37,274 nt of DNA from Mariniblastus sp. (GTDB lineage: Bacteria; Planctomycetota; Planctomycetia; Pirellulales; Pirellulaceae): positions 1 to 37,274 of the forward strand of contig JALZWN010000198.1 in the NCBI GenBank assembly GCA_023300235.1. The letters are read 5' to 3'. A program made the position numbers and the translations under genes. Under the pieces are notes generated by a model. That model was not told the origin of the DNA, did not search any database, and saw only the letters and a list, made by a program, of their open reading frames with translations. Shown here in pieces: positions 24,042-31,861 of this stretch (positions are counted from its first letter, which is position 1; each line of letters opens with the position of its first letter).

Positions 24042-24116
24042 GTCGAGGCACTAGCTTTAAAATTCCAAAGTCGAGCGATCGTTTTTTAAACCGTCGTTTG
24101 GCACAACAAGATTGAT

Positions 24117-24150
24117 ACTTACCCGGTTCCATCAACCGGGTAAGTTTTTT
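24117..24150 (+). terminator. Strong rho-independent terminator between hpf and ptsN
   Basis: A perfect 12-base stem, ACTTACCCGGTT (24117-24128) with AACCGGGTAAGT (24134-24145), closes a five-base loop, CCATC. A T run extends to 24150. It lies 75 bases after the hpf stop and 106 bases before ptsN, so ptsN and ptsH need their own promoter or read-through. Confidence 0.92.
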
Positions 24151-24256
24151 GTATTTGGTAAAGTTAATCCTGTGGAACTTTGTAGGTAACGAACATCGAA
24201 TCATCAGACGATTCAGGTTCGCGAATTTCGATCGCAGAACAAACAAAGGAATTTTC

Positions 24257-24739
24257 ATGAAATTTGCTGATTTTGTTACCACCAAGGCAATCAAGTCTGA
24301 ATTGGAATCTTCGGACAAAGAAGGCGTTATTCGCGAGCTGGTTCTCAGCTTAGTTTCATCGGGGCAACTCGCTGCCGACGAGCAAGAGTCCATCGTTGAA
24401 GCGATTCTAAAACGAGAAGAGTTAGGCAGTACGGGTATTGGTCGCGGCATCGCCGTTCCTCATACCAAGCACGCCAGCGTTTCTAAGCCAGTCGGAACCG
24501 TTGGGGTAAGTTCTCAAGGTGTCGATTTTCAAAGTCTTGATGGCGATCCGGTTCAGCTGTTTTTTATGCTGATCTCTCCTCCGGACCAGCCTAATGAGCA
24601 CTTGCGAGCTTTGGAAAACATTTCCAAGCAGTTGCAAGACGAAACTTTCTGTCGCTTCATGAAGCAGTCAAAAACGTCTGCTGAGATTCAACAGATTCTT
24701 GAAGAAGCGGACGACGATCAGTTTGTCCAGCAAGCTTAA
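24257..24739 (+). CDS. ptsN: PTS IIA-like nitrogen-regulatory protein
   Basis: A 160-residue EIIA(Fru/Ntr) domain. The phosphorylated histidine is His69 in GRGIAVPHTKHASV, with GSTGIGRG just before it and the usual VGVSSQGVDF strand and FMLISPPDQPNEHLRAL segment after. EIIA-Ntr accepts phosphate from HPr/NPr and regulates potassium transport, nitrogen and envelope stress responses in proteobacteria; targets in planctomycetes are not established. The ATG at 24257 has AAAGGA six bases upstream, which decides it over longer frames. ptsH follows 47 bases downstream. No sugar-transport PTS gene and no rpoN is adjacent. Confidence 0.94.
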   Translation: MKFADFVTTKAIKSELESSDKEGVIRELVLSLVSSGQLAADEQESIVEAILKREELGSTGIGRGIAVPHTKHASVSKPVGTVGVSSQGVDFQSLDGDPVQLFFMLISPPDQPNEHLRALENISKQLQDETFCRFMKQSKTSAEIQQILEEADDDQFVQQA

Positions 24740-24786
24740 TTGCACCGGATTTAAGTCACCCACTAGTTGATAACTTCAGATTGCAA

Positions 24787-25080
24787 ATGTCAGAACAGTT
24801 TCGTTCAACTTCGATCACCGTTACCAATCCGCAAGGATTGCATTTACGCCCTGCCCATGCGTTTGCCGGAGCGGCAGCGAAATATAAGTGCAGTGTTGAA
24901 TTGGTGAAGGATGATATTCGAGCTGACGGCAAAAGCGTGTTATCGCTGCTAACATTGGGTGCCAGTCAAGGCGTCGAGATTACGCTGGAAGTGAATGGCG
25001 AAGATGCCGATGCCGCTTTGGAAACATTGGCGGCATTGATTACGTCCGGTTTTCCCACGACAGTCGAACCCATCGAGTGA
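24787..25080 (+). CDS. ptsH: HPr/NPr phosphocarrier protein
   Basis: A 97-residue HPr-fold protein from the ATG at 24787 (a TTG lies six bases earlier). The active-site histidine is His19 in NPQGLHLRPAHAFAG, with the conserved Arg21. The regulatory-serine region reads ADGKSVLSLLTLGASQG (Ser50). It carries phosphate from enzyme I to EIIA proteins, here probably PtsN, encoded 47 bases upstream. Enzyme I (ptsI) is not in the window: the next gene is an RNase E/G. Whether the serine is phosphorylated by an HPr kinase cannot be told. The family assignment is secure. Confidence 0.94.
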   Translation: MSEQFRSTSITVTNPQGLHLRPAHAFAGAAAKYKCSVELVKDDIRADGKSVLSLLTLGASQGVEITLEVNGEDADAALETLAALITSGFPTTVEPIE

Positions 25081-25701
25081 ACTCCAGCGACGAGTCATGC
25101 TCGGCGATGGCAGGGATTTCGAAGAGGCTTGTTGGGATACGTTTGACGTCGGTCCAAGGTGAAAGCTTGGGCGGCATTCGGGTTCAGAACATTTTTTAAG
25201 GACAGGCAGATTTTGTTTGGTTCAAGCAAAGCGATTGCCTGTTCCGTCAAGCCTCGCAAGCGTTGGTCGTAGAGTAAAAGGTTCGTTCTAAAACACGAAT
25301 CTCCGACCGTTAGATACGCTTGAAATGTTTGGCGAACGAGTGATTTTTTATTTGGTGGAAACCTTTTCGGGCTATCGCAGCATTTGTGATCGCCACTCGA
25401 GGCGGATTTAAGCTTCACGCAGGTTTCCACTACAGGCAGTTTTGAAGGTCTGACATGGTTTGGTTTAAACGTATCAATCAGTTACTTGGTGACAACGCAG
25501 TTGCGTTTGCCAAGGCTAACACTAGTCAGGCGTCGGTTGGTTTTTGGGCACTGTGCCCAACAGCTTCGCGACTCGTAGCCCCATATGGCCCGCGGTTTTC
25601 AAACGACTACACTCCAACAATTCAATCTGTCCACAATCAGCAACATCAATGGGCCTTGCGTCCGATGGTTGACCGGTTGTGGCAAAGCAAACAAAGACAA
25701 C
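25081..25701 (+). promoter_or_regulatory. Long non-coding stretch and probable leader of the RNase E/G gene
   Basis: About 620 bases separate ptsH from the RNase start. No frame in it is convincing: a 111-codon minus-strand frame (25095-25430) and a plus-strand frame from 25455 overlapping the RNase start look random. The dyad TTGGGCAC-T-GTGCCCAA (25544-25560) can fold as a hairpin. In E. coli the rne leader is long and is the site of autoregulation by RNase E cleavage; a similar role is plausible here but is inference. No clear promoter boxes were found. Confidence 0.45.
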
Positions 25702-27294
25702 ATGAAAAAAACAATGCTAATCAATGCATCGCAATCCGAAGAAAACCGGATCGCGATCATTGAAGACGGACGACTAGAAGAACTCTACGTCGAACGCGCC
25801 AGTCAAGAAAATTTCGTTGGTAACGTTTACAAAGGAAAAATTGTCAATCTCGAGCCCAGCATTCAGGCTGCGTTCGTTGACTTCGGCGTCGGCCGAAACG
25901 GTTTTTTACACATCAGCGACGTCGAGCCTCGTTACTTCAAGCAAGGCGGATACGATCCCGATGAAATGATGCGTCGTGAACGCGAAGAAGCGGCCAACAG
26001 TAATCGTCGCCATCGCGGTCCATCGCATGGTGGTTTCCGCCCACGCATCAAACCGCCGATCCAAGAGATCTTCAAGCGTGGTGACGAAGTCCTCGTTCAG
26101 GTGATCAAAGAAGGCATCGGCAACAAAGGCCCAACGCTTTCGACTTACATCAGCATCCCCGGTCGCTACTTGGTTTTGATGCCAGCTCTGGGGCGTATCG
26201 GTGTCTCGCGAAAAATCGAAGACGAAGACGAACGAAGGCGTTTGAAGGGGTTCCTTAAAGACCTCCAGCCGCCGAAAGGTATCGGCTTCATCGTGCGTAC
26301 CGCCGGAGCTAACCGTACCAAGAACGAACTCTCCCGCGACTTGTCGTACTTGCTGCGACTGTGGCGAGCGATTTCTAAACGCGTGCAAACTGAACCCGGT
26401 CCTGTCGATATCTACGAAGAGAATGACATGATCATCAAGACGATTCGCGATATTTTGGACGCGGATGTTGAACAGATTATCGTGGACTCCGACGAAGCGT
26501 ATCAGCGAACGCACGACTTCCTGAAGTTGGTGATGCCTAAGCACGCTTCGTTGTTGGAGCAATACAAAGGCAAGGATCCGCTGTTTCATCATTACAAAGT
26601 CGAATCCGAAATCGCCAAAATCAGCTCGCGAGAAGTCCCTCTTCCCGACGGCGGTTCGATCGTGATCGATCAAACCGAAGCCCTGGTGGCGATCGACGTC
26701 AATAGTGGAAGTTTCCGAACCGATGACTCTGCCGAAGAATCGGCTTACCGTTTGAACTTGGCCGCGGCCAAAGAAATCTCGCGTCAGTTACGCTTGCGTG
26801 ACCTCGGCGGCGTGATCGTGAATGACTTCATCGATATGCGGCGAGATAAGCATCGCCGTGGCGTTGAACGAACATTACGCGACGCGATGAAACGCGATCG
26901 TGCTCGTACTAAGATCCTGCGAATCAGTCCGTTTGGATTGGTCGAGATGACGCGTCAGCGGATTAAGCCCGGTTTAAAGCGTTCTTTGTACAAGGAATGC
27001 CCTTGCTGCAATGGTCGCGGAAGCGTGAAAACGGAAGAGAGCATGGCGTTGGACGTGCTTCGAACCGTGATGTTGGCGACCGAGAAAAAGAACATCATGA
27101 CCGTGACCGTTCGTGTTCATCAGTCCGTTGCCGCTTACTTGAATAATCAAAAGCGGAAGGATTTGGCTGAGCTAGAAGTCCGAGGGACTTTGGAGATTCA
27201 GATTCACGGTAGTGAAAACGTGTTCCCGGAATACTTTGATCTCGATTGCCGCGATAGCGACAACACGCGGATCAATCTGCCGATCGCCAAGTAG
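25702..27294 (+). CDS. rng: Ribonuclease E/G family endoribonuclease
   Basis: About 530 residues from the ATG at 25702 (MKKTMLINASQSEENRIAII); a frame open upstream to 25585 adds an implausible leader. It cleaves single-stranded A/U-rich RNA in rRNA maturation and mRNA decay. Order: RNase-H-like/S1 part (35-165), 5'-sensor region, DNase-I-like catalytic domain. Metal-binding aspartates are Asp332 (LVAIDVNSG) and Asp375 (VIVNDFIDM). The zinc-link cysteines are in ECPCCNGRG (Cys433, 435, 436). An Arg/Gly-rich insertion of about 40 residues (78-118, MMRREREEAANSNRRHRG) interrupts the S1 domain. There is no long RNase E C-terminal scaffold, so it is closer in size to RNase G. A MazG-like gene follows after 33 bases. 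Confidence 0.95.
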   Translation: MKKTMLINASQSEENRIAIIEDGRLEELYVERASQENFVGNVYKGKIVNLEPSIQAAFVDFGVGRNGFLHISDVEPRYFKQGGYDPDEMMRREREEAANSNRRHRGPSHGGFRPRIKPPIQEIFKRGDEVLVQVIKEGIGNKGPTLSTYISIPGRYLVLMPALGRIGVSRKIEDEDERRRLKGFLKDLQPPKGIGFIVRTAGANRTKNELSRDLSYLLRLWRAISKRVQTEPGPVDIYEENDMIIKTIRDILDADVEQIIVDSDEAYQRTHDFLKLVMPKHASLLEQYKGKDPLFHHYKVESEIAKISSREVPLPDGGSIVIDQTEALVAIDVNSGSFRTDDSAEESAYRLNLAAAKEISRQLRLRDLGGVIVNDFIDMRRDKHRRGVERTLRDAMKRDRARTKILRISPFGLVEMTRQRIKPGLKRSLYKECPCCNGRGSVKTEESMALDVLRTVMLATEKKNIMTVTVRVHQSVAAYLNNQKRKDLAELEVRGTLEIQIHGSENVFPEYFDLDCRDSDNTRINLPIAK

Positions 27295-27327
27295 TCATGT
27301 TTAGGCCGAAGGGCTCTTGCTGTATCG

Positions 27328-27708
27328 ATGGAAAATCGCACCGACAAGCAAACGACCGTAAGCGAACTGCGCCAGTTAATGGCGCAGTTCGTGGACGAGC
27401 GTGATTGGGATAAGTTTCATTCGCCTAAAAATCTGGCGATGGCGCTGACGATCGAAGCCGGCGAACTGATGGAACACTTTCAGTGGCTTACAACCAAGCA
27501 GTCGAAGGAGATCGATGACTCGGTTAAACACGAGGTCGGTGAAGAGCTATCTGACGTGATTTGCTATGCGATGTCGCTCGCCAATTCTTTGGACATTGAC
27601 GTGTCTTCGGCGGTTTTTCAAAAGATGGAAAAGAACCGCTTGAAGTATCCTGCCGACAAATTTCGTGGACGCTACGGCGAAAACGATACGTCCGGGGCTG
27701 ACGATTAA
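27328..27708 (+). CDS. MazG-like nucleotide pyrophosphohydrolase
   Basis: A 126-residue all-alpha NTP pyrophosphohydrolase. The metal-binding signature is E43xxE46 in TIEAGELMEHFQW and E73xxD76 in EVGEELSDVICYAMSLAN. This short form resembles the dCTPase/RS21-C6 subgroup, which hydrolyses non-canonical or dCTP nucleotides to the monophosphate and pyrophosphate. The C-terminal KYPADKFRGRY is typical of the subgroup. It starts 33 bases after the RNase E/G stop and is probably co-transcribed. Exact substrate unknown. Confidence 0.9.
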   Translation: MENRTDKQTTVSELRQLMAQFVDERDWDKFHSPKNLAMALTIEAGELMEHFQWLTTKQSKEIDDSVKHEVGEELSDVICYAMSLANSLDIDVSSAVFQKMEKNRLKYPADKFRGRYGENDTSGADD

Positions 27709-27711
27709 GTT

Positions 27712-27730
27712 GCCGCGTGTTTGGGGCGGC
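27712..27730 (+). terminator. Hairpin after the MazG-like gene
   Basis: GCCGC (27712-27716) pairs with GCGGC (27726-27730) around GTGTTTGGG, followed by GTGCGTTTGG without a proper T run. It resembles the hairpin after mobA (15250-15276), including the GTTTGGG loop. A terminator role is tentative. Confidence 0.35.
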
Positions 27731-27770
27731 GTGCGTTTGGAAGACGTTTGGCTGTTTCCCCGCGGAGTTC

Positions 27771-27814
27771 GCCCGTTTGGGTAGAACGCCCGTTTGGGTA
27801 GAACGCCCGTTTGG
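27771..27814. repeat. 17-base tandem repeat, two full units and one partial
   Basis: GCCCGTTTGGGTAGAAC occurs at 27771-27787 and 27788-27804, followed by GCCCGTTTGG at 27805-27814. The array abuts the stop codon of the polysaccharide co-polymerase gene on the minus strand. Copy number may vary between strains. Confidence 0.9.
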
Positions 27815-29935
27815 CTACTTTTTGTCTTTGCCAAATTTCATGATCGATTCGCTAAGCTTGCGAATTTGATCGGGAATTGCGTCGTTGAGGTTTTCGCTTG
27901 GCGGGTTAACGGGGGCCAGCGATGGGTCACCCATAGGTGTTGCTGCGAACGGTTCGGAAGACGAAGGTAATCTAACGCCTGCGTCTATCATCGCTTTGGC
28001 TTTCTCGTTATCGCTCATCATGATGGTTGATCCTGAAGCCCGTGGAGCACTGGCGGTAGGTTGGCTAGAGACAGAGTCAGCTTTTGCTTGCTGAGGCGTT
28101 TGAGATACCGGCGTTGACGGTGGTGTGACCGCTGCGTCGTTTGGGACTCGAACAAACTCATTCTTTTCAGCTGCCGATTTTGCTAGGTCGACGGGGCGAA
28201 CGTTGGCCACAGGTGCGACGGGGACGGCTTTCGTCTTCGGCAGTTGTGGAGCACTGGCTGGTTTGGCTTCGACAGGGCGTTGCTGAGGCTGACTTGCCGC
28301 AGGTCGCTTAGACGGTTCAGCGGTTGTTCGCGATTGTGGTTGTGCAGGAGCCGCCGGTCGTGGAGTAACTGGTTGAGGTGGGGCTACAGGGTCGCTATTT
28401 GCCGCTAGTTGCATTGCGGCGGCAGCCGAGTGCATTGCCGAGGCCGCATGTTGAAACGATGCGGTGGTCACTGAGTTGCCAGCGGCCGTGAAATTGGGCG
28501 CCGGAGTTGTGATTTGTTGCTGAGGCATGCGTGGCGATGCGGTGTTGCCAGTTCGTGCCGGTTGCGGAGTCGATGGGGGCTGCTGGCTAATCGGTTCAGT
28601 GGTCATTGGTGGAGCGATCGTGAAGATCAAACCAATACCAATCAACAGGCCACCGAAAGCCCCGGCCATTGCGATAAATCGCTTGCCAATTCCGTCTGGG
28701 CGTGAGCTGACTTGAGCCACGTCGGTTGGCGTTAGCAGGCCAACCGTTCGAGCCGTTTTGGCACGTGACTTGATCTCGGTCCAAGTCGTCTTGGCGAGGT
28801 TCGCAGTTGATCCTAGTTGATCGACCTGGGTCTTCAGTGCCATGTGTTCCGAACGGGCTTTACTAAGGCGGATAAGTCGAGCTTTCTGTTTTTCAAGGCG
28901 GTCCTGAAGCCCTGCGATCTGTCGCTTCTTCAGTTGAATGTCTGCCTGAACGCCGCCCATTTCGCCGGTTAGTGAGTTATAAAGCTGTTGTCGCAAAAAC
29001 GAGATCGATTTTTGGATCGACCGTACCCGAGCATGCTTGTTCGAGTACAAACCTTTAGCCAGGTGCAGTTGCTCTTGGAAGTTGAGCAGCCGTGTCATTG
29101 CGTTTTCAAGATTAGGTTGAGCAACCAAAACCTTACTTGGTAGTTGCGAGGCAGTTGCTGGATTGTTAAACGCTTTCATCAAAGCCTTAAAAACTGCTTG
29201 GGCTTCGTCCAGCTCGCCCTGTTTGCGAAGGATCTCTGTTTTGATCGTTTCGACGCCACTGGGTTGGGTGTTAAAGTTGGGTTGCCCGCTTTGCAAGGTT
29301 AGAAAGCCGAAATCAGATCCAAGTCGTTTGTCCAACTCAGTAAGACGGTCGATCGCTTCGTCACGAGCTTGAACGGCGGCTTGGTAAGCTTGGCCAGATT
29401 CAGACTCCATCGACTCAAAACGCAACGAGCGAACTCGGTTGGTTTGCATGATGATTTCTTCTGAAAGTAGCTCGATGAATTTTCGAGTTCGTTCACGTGC
29501 GGATGCTTTAGCGGTCAACACGATCGCGTCCGTCTTGCCAAACTCGGCACCGTTTGGAGCACTGATGTCGATCATCTTTTGAGTGTCCTCGATCACTTCG
29601 TCGGTGATCCATTTGCCACTCGCCATGACAGATTCGGGGCCCAGTTTTTTCAAAACGCTTCTGACCACCAGTGGTCGACGAGCGACTTCGAGGATCGTTT
29701 CTTGGGCTGATTTCCGAGATTCTTCCGAATCAAATCGGCCAGGCTTGAACGCTGTTCCCGACAGGTCGTCGCGAATCAAAAATGATTGTCGCGCTGTCCA
29801 CATTTCGGGCATCAACAAAAACGCATACAATGTCGCCAAAACAAGTCCGACGATGGCGGGCACAATCAAAAGCGAGGAATAGCTTCGCAGCGTGGAGACC
29901 AGGTAGTTGATTCGTTGTCGAGGTTCTGAATTCAT
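27815..29935 (-). CDS. Wzz/GumC-like polysaccharide co-polymerase with long proline-rich tail
   Basis: About 706 residues from the ATG at 29935; a GTG at 29950 would add five. An N-terminal membrane helix (about 22-42, with the Wzz-type end LMPEMWTARQSFLI) leads to a periplasmic region with coiled coil (about 175-370) and a second membrane helix (about 420-441). This is the layout of polysaccharide chain-length determinants, which control O-antigen or exopolysaccharide length. After the second helix, instead of a BY-kinase domain, comes a cytoplasmic tail of about 260 residues rich in Pro, Gln, Ala, Thr and Ser (for example QQPPSTPQPARTG) without a known domain. No polymerase or glycosyltransferase gene is adjacent. 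TTCGTAACG repeats lie upstream. Confidence 0.82.
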   Translation of the reverse strand: MNSEPRQRINYLVSTLRSYSSLLIVPAIVGLVLATLYAFLLMPEMWTARQSFLIRDDLSGTAFKPGRFDSEESRKSAQETILEVARRPLVVRSVLKKLGPESVMASGKWITDEVIEDTQKMIDISAPNGAEFGKTDAIVLTAKASARERTRKFIELLSEEIIMQTNRVRSLRFESMESESGQAYQAAVQARDEAIDRLTELDKRLGSDFGFLTLQSGQPNFNTQPSGVETIKTEILRKQGELDEAQAVFKALMKAFNNPATASQLPSKVLVAQPNLENAMTRLLNFQEQLHLAKGLYSNKHARVRSIQKSISFLRQQLYNSLTGEMGGVQADIQLKKRQIAGLQDRLEKQKARLIRLSKARSEHMALKTQVDQLGSTANLAKTTWTEIKSRAKTARTVGLLTPTDVAQVSSRPDGIGKRFIAMAGAFGGLLIGIGLIFTIAPPMTTEPISQQPPSTPQPARTGNTASPRMPQQQITTPAPNFTAAGNSVTTASFQHAASAMHSAAAAMQLAANSDPVAPPQPVTPRPAAPAQPQSRTTAEPSKRPAASQPQQRPVEAKPASAPQLPKTKAVPVAPVANVRPVDLAKSAAEKNEFVRVPNDAAVTPPSTPVSQTPQQAKADSVSSQPTASAPRASGSTIMMSDNEKAKAMIDAGVRLPSSSEPFAATPMGDPSLAPVNPPSENLNDAIPDQIRKLSESIMKFGKDKK

Positions 29936-29973
29936 GGTTATCAAAGACACGGATAGCTGTTGGAGGCACTACG

Positions 29974-30017
29974 GTTCGTAACGATTATTCGTAACGTTCC
30001 TAATATTCGTAACGTTC
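29974..30017. repeat. Three TTCGTAACG direct repeats upstream of the co-polymerase gene
   Basis: TTCGTAACG occurs at 29975-29983, 29988-29996 and 30006-30014; the last two are part of a perfect 13-base repeat ATTCGTAACGTTC (29987-29999, 30005-30017). Spacings are 13 and 18 bases. They lie 40-80 bases before the co-polymerase start and between it and the divergent protoporphyrinogen oxidase gene, so they are candidate regulator binding sites. Confidence 0.6.
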
Positions 30018-30177
30018 AGTTTTATCGAACGCTCGGCCGTGAAAAACGACTAGAATCACCCACAACGACGAAGCATTTTAATAACTACGATCAACCCAAC
30101 TAGGAAAATCGTGAAGGCTTTGCTAACCCGCAAACTCGACCGGTCCGCTGGGGATGTCAAGAATACTTAAGTTAGTA

Positions 30178-31590
30178 ATGTCCAATACAAAACAGAGAAT
30201 TGTCGTCGTTGGAGGCGGAGTTGCCGGGCTCGCGACCGTTTTGGAGCTCGAAAGGCTCGTCCCCCAAGCTCAAGTAACGCTACTCGAATCTAGCATTTGT
30301 TTGGGTGGGGTGCTGGCAAGTGAGCAATACGCCGGATTTACGATCGAAACCAGCGCGGACATGTTTACCGTGGACCCTTCTGCAGCGCTGGATCTGGTGC
30401 GACGCTTGGGCCGCGAAGATCAGTTGTTGACCACTACGCCGACGAGAGATCGGGCCTACGTGGCAACCGCCGAAGGTATTCAGCCGCTGCCACGAGGGTT
30501 CTCGTTGATGTTGCCAGCTGATGTCGATTCAGTGCTAGCGTCACCGATTCTTTCTGAAGCTGGCAAGCAGCGATTTTTGCAAGAGCAACAGGTCCCGCCA
30601 GGGGATTGCTCGGTGGATGAGAGCTTGGAGAGCTTTGCCGTCCGTCGGTTTGGGCGCGAGGTGTTTGAGCGTTTGGTTCAACCGCTGGCTGGCGGGATCT
30701 ACACTGCCGATCCCAAAACGCTCAGCATGCAAGCAACGATGCAGCGGTTCATTGATATGGAGCAAGAGTTTGGCAGCTTGATCGCAGCCGGGAAAGCCAA
30801 AGCCCAAAAAGAATCGGCCTCCGCCCAAGCTAGTGGTGCTCGTTACGGTCTATTCCGCGCCCCCAAAGATGGTATGGGCTGTTTGATCGATTGGATGGTC
30901 GAAGCGGTCGATCGAGCGGATCTTCGAACCAACCAAACGGTGACTGCCGTCGAAAAAAACGGAGCCAGTTGGCGAGTGACGACGGCGGAAGAAATAATCG
31001 ATGCCGATGCGGTAGTGGTGGCAACGGGGGCAGCAGTGGCTGGGCGGATGTTAAGCGGCGTTGATTCGCAGCTGGCAGAGAGCTTGGAATCGATCACGGC
31101 TGCCAGCTCGGCAATCGTGGTGTTGGCTTTGGATCAAAAGCAGTTTCGGTCGCCGCTGGGAGAAGGCTTTGTCGGATATGGAATCATTTGCCCCCATGTA
31201 TTGGGTCGACAAGCGATCGCATGTAGTTTTTCCAGCAATAAGTTTTCCAATCGTGCTCCTGATGGAAAAGTAATCGTGCGTTGTTTTATCGGTGGCGCGT
31301 TGCAAGCCGACTTGGTCGACCGGTCGGATACGAATTTGTTGGCGATCGCGATGTCGGAGTTGCGGCAGTGGTTAGGGGTGGAGGGCGAAGCCGAGTGGTC
31401 GAAGTTTTACCGCTGGCGGAACTGCATGCCGCAGTACACGTTGGGGCATTTGGATCGCGTTGCGAAGATTGAGCAGCGAGTCCAGCAGCTGGCTGGGGTG
31501 GAGTTAGCCGGCAACAGTTATCGCGGCGTCGGCGTTCCGGCATGCGTCGAAAGTGGCACGGCAGCGGCGCGGCGCCTGTTCGCAATCTAA
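30178..31590 (+). CDS. hemY: Oxygen-dependent proto-/coproporphyrinogen oxidase
   Basis: About 470 residues from the ATG at 30178 (MSNTKQRIVVVGGG); an ATG at 30154 would add eight. The FAD-binding Rossmann motif GGGVAG is at 12-17, then LLESS, and the family signatures GFTIETSADMF, FAVRRFGREVFERLVQPLAG and the C-terminal GNSYRGVGVPACVESG follow. The enzyme oxidises protoporphyrinogen IX (or coproporphyrinogen III in the CgoX route) in haem synthesis. By eye the two activities cannot be separated. No other haem gene is adjacent. Palindromic element D begins right after the stop codon, and the gene diverges from the co-polymerase gene. Confidence 0.92.
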   Translation: MSNTKQRIVVVGGGVAGLATVLELERLVPQAQVTLLESSICLGGVLASEQYAGFTIETSADMFTVDPSAALDLVRRLGREDQLLTTTPTRDRAYVATAEGIQPLPRGFSLMLPADVDSVLASPILSEAGKQRFLQEQQVPPGDCSVDESLESFAVRRFGREVFERLVQPLAGGIYTADPKTLSMQATMQRFIDMEQEFGSLIAAGKAKAQKESASAQASGARYGLFRAPKDGMGCLIDWMVEAVDRADLRTNQTVTAVEKNGASWRVTTAEEIIDADAVVVATGAAVAGRMLSGVDSQLAESLESITAASSAIVVLALDQKQFRSPLGEGFVGYGIICPHVLGRQAIACSFSSNKFSNRAPDGKVIVRCFIGGALQADLVDRSDTNLLAIAMSELRQWLGVEGEAEWSKFYRWRNCMPQYTLGHLDRVAKIEQRVQQLAGVELAGNSYRGVGVPACVESGTAAARRLFAI

Positions 31591-31826
31591 CGTCGCGAGG
31601 GACTGTGGTGATGGGCTTCCAGCCTGTCTTACGCGCTGCCCCTATGCAGATGACAGGCTAAAAGCCCATCACCACAGTCCCTCGCTGACGCGTCGGGCTA
31701 CCATTTGCTCTCGCTGACGCTCGGCTACTGGGCCGAGTCATTAAGCCCCAGAGGAACCACAAATGGTAGCCCGTTGCGTGAGCGAGGATTCCCAGGATAC
31801 CCAGACTCAAAAACTGATCTGCCCTG
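31591..31826. mobile_element. Palindromic MITE-like element, copy D with two stacked palindromes
   Basis: The first palindrome has 34-base arms, 31595-31628 and 31652-31685, with only two mismatches, around TTACGCGCTGCCCCTATGCA. Its right arm runs into a second, with arms CTCGCTGACGCGTCGGGCTA (from 31681) and 31760-31786 (three mismatches over 27 bases). The right end CAAAAACTGATCTGCCCTG (31808-31826) resembles the terminal repeat of copy A with two changes. The left terminus is missing, cut at the hemY stop. It lies between convergent hemY and the VanZ-like gene and may also act as a terminator. Confidence 0.78.
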
Positions 31827-31861
31827 CTCCGTGAAGAATCTCTATTTGATAAATCCTCAAG

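Noticed and set aside
25095-25430. Minus-strand frame of 111 codons between ptsH and the RNase gene
   Set aside because: Composition looks random, no motif or membrane segment is present, and no start signal is seen; it was left as non-coding.
25455-25763. Plus-strand frame of 102 codons overlapping the RNase E/G start
   Set aside because: It runs out of frame into the RNase coding region and has no recognisable protein character. A leader peptide cannot be fully excluded.
25906-26673. Minus-strand open frame of 255 codons antisense to RNase E/G
   Set aside because: It is the complement of a strongly conserved catalytic region, and no family features are visible.
26815-26835. RNase E/G active-site strand reads VNDFID instead of VIDFID
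   Set aside because: The metal-binding aspartate (Asp375) is kept; only the preceding residue differs.
27771-27814. Tandem repeat considered as a CRISPR remnant
   Set aside because: The units are directly joined without spacers.
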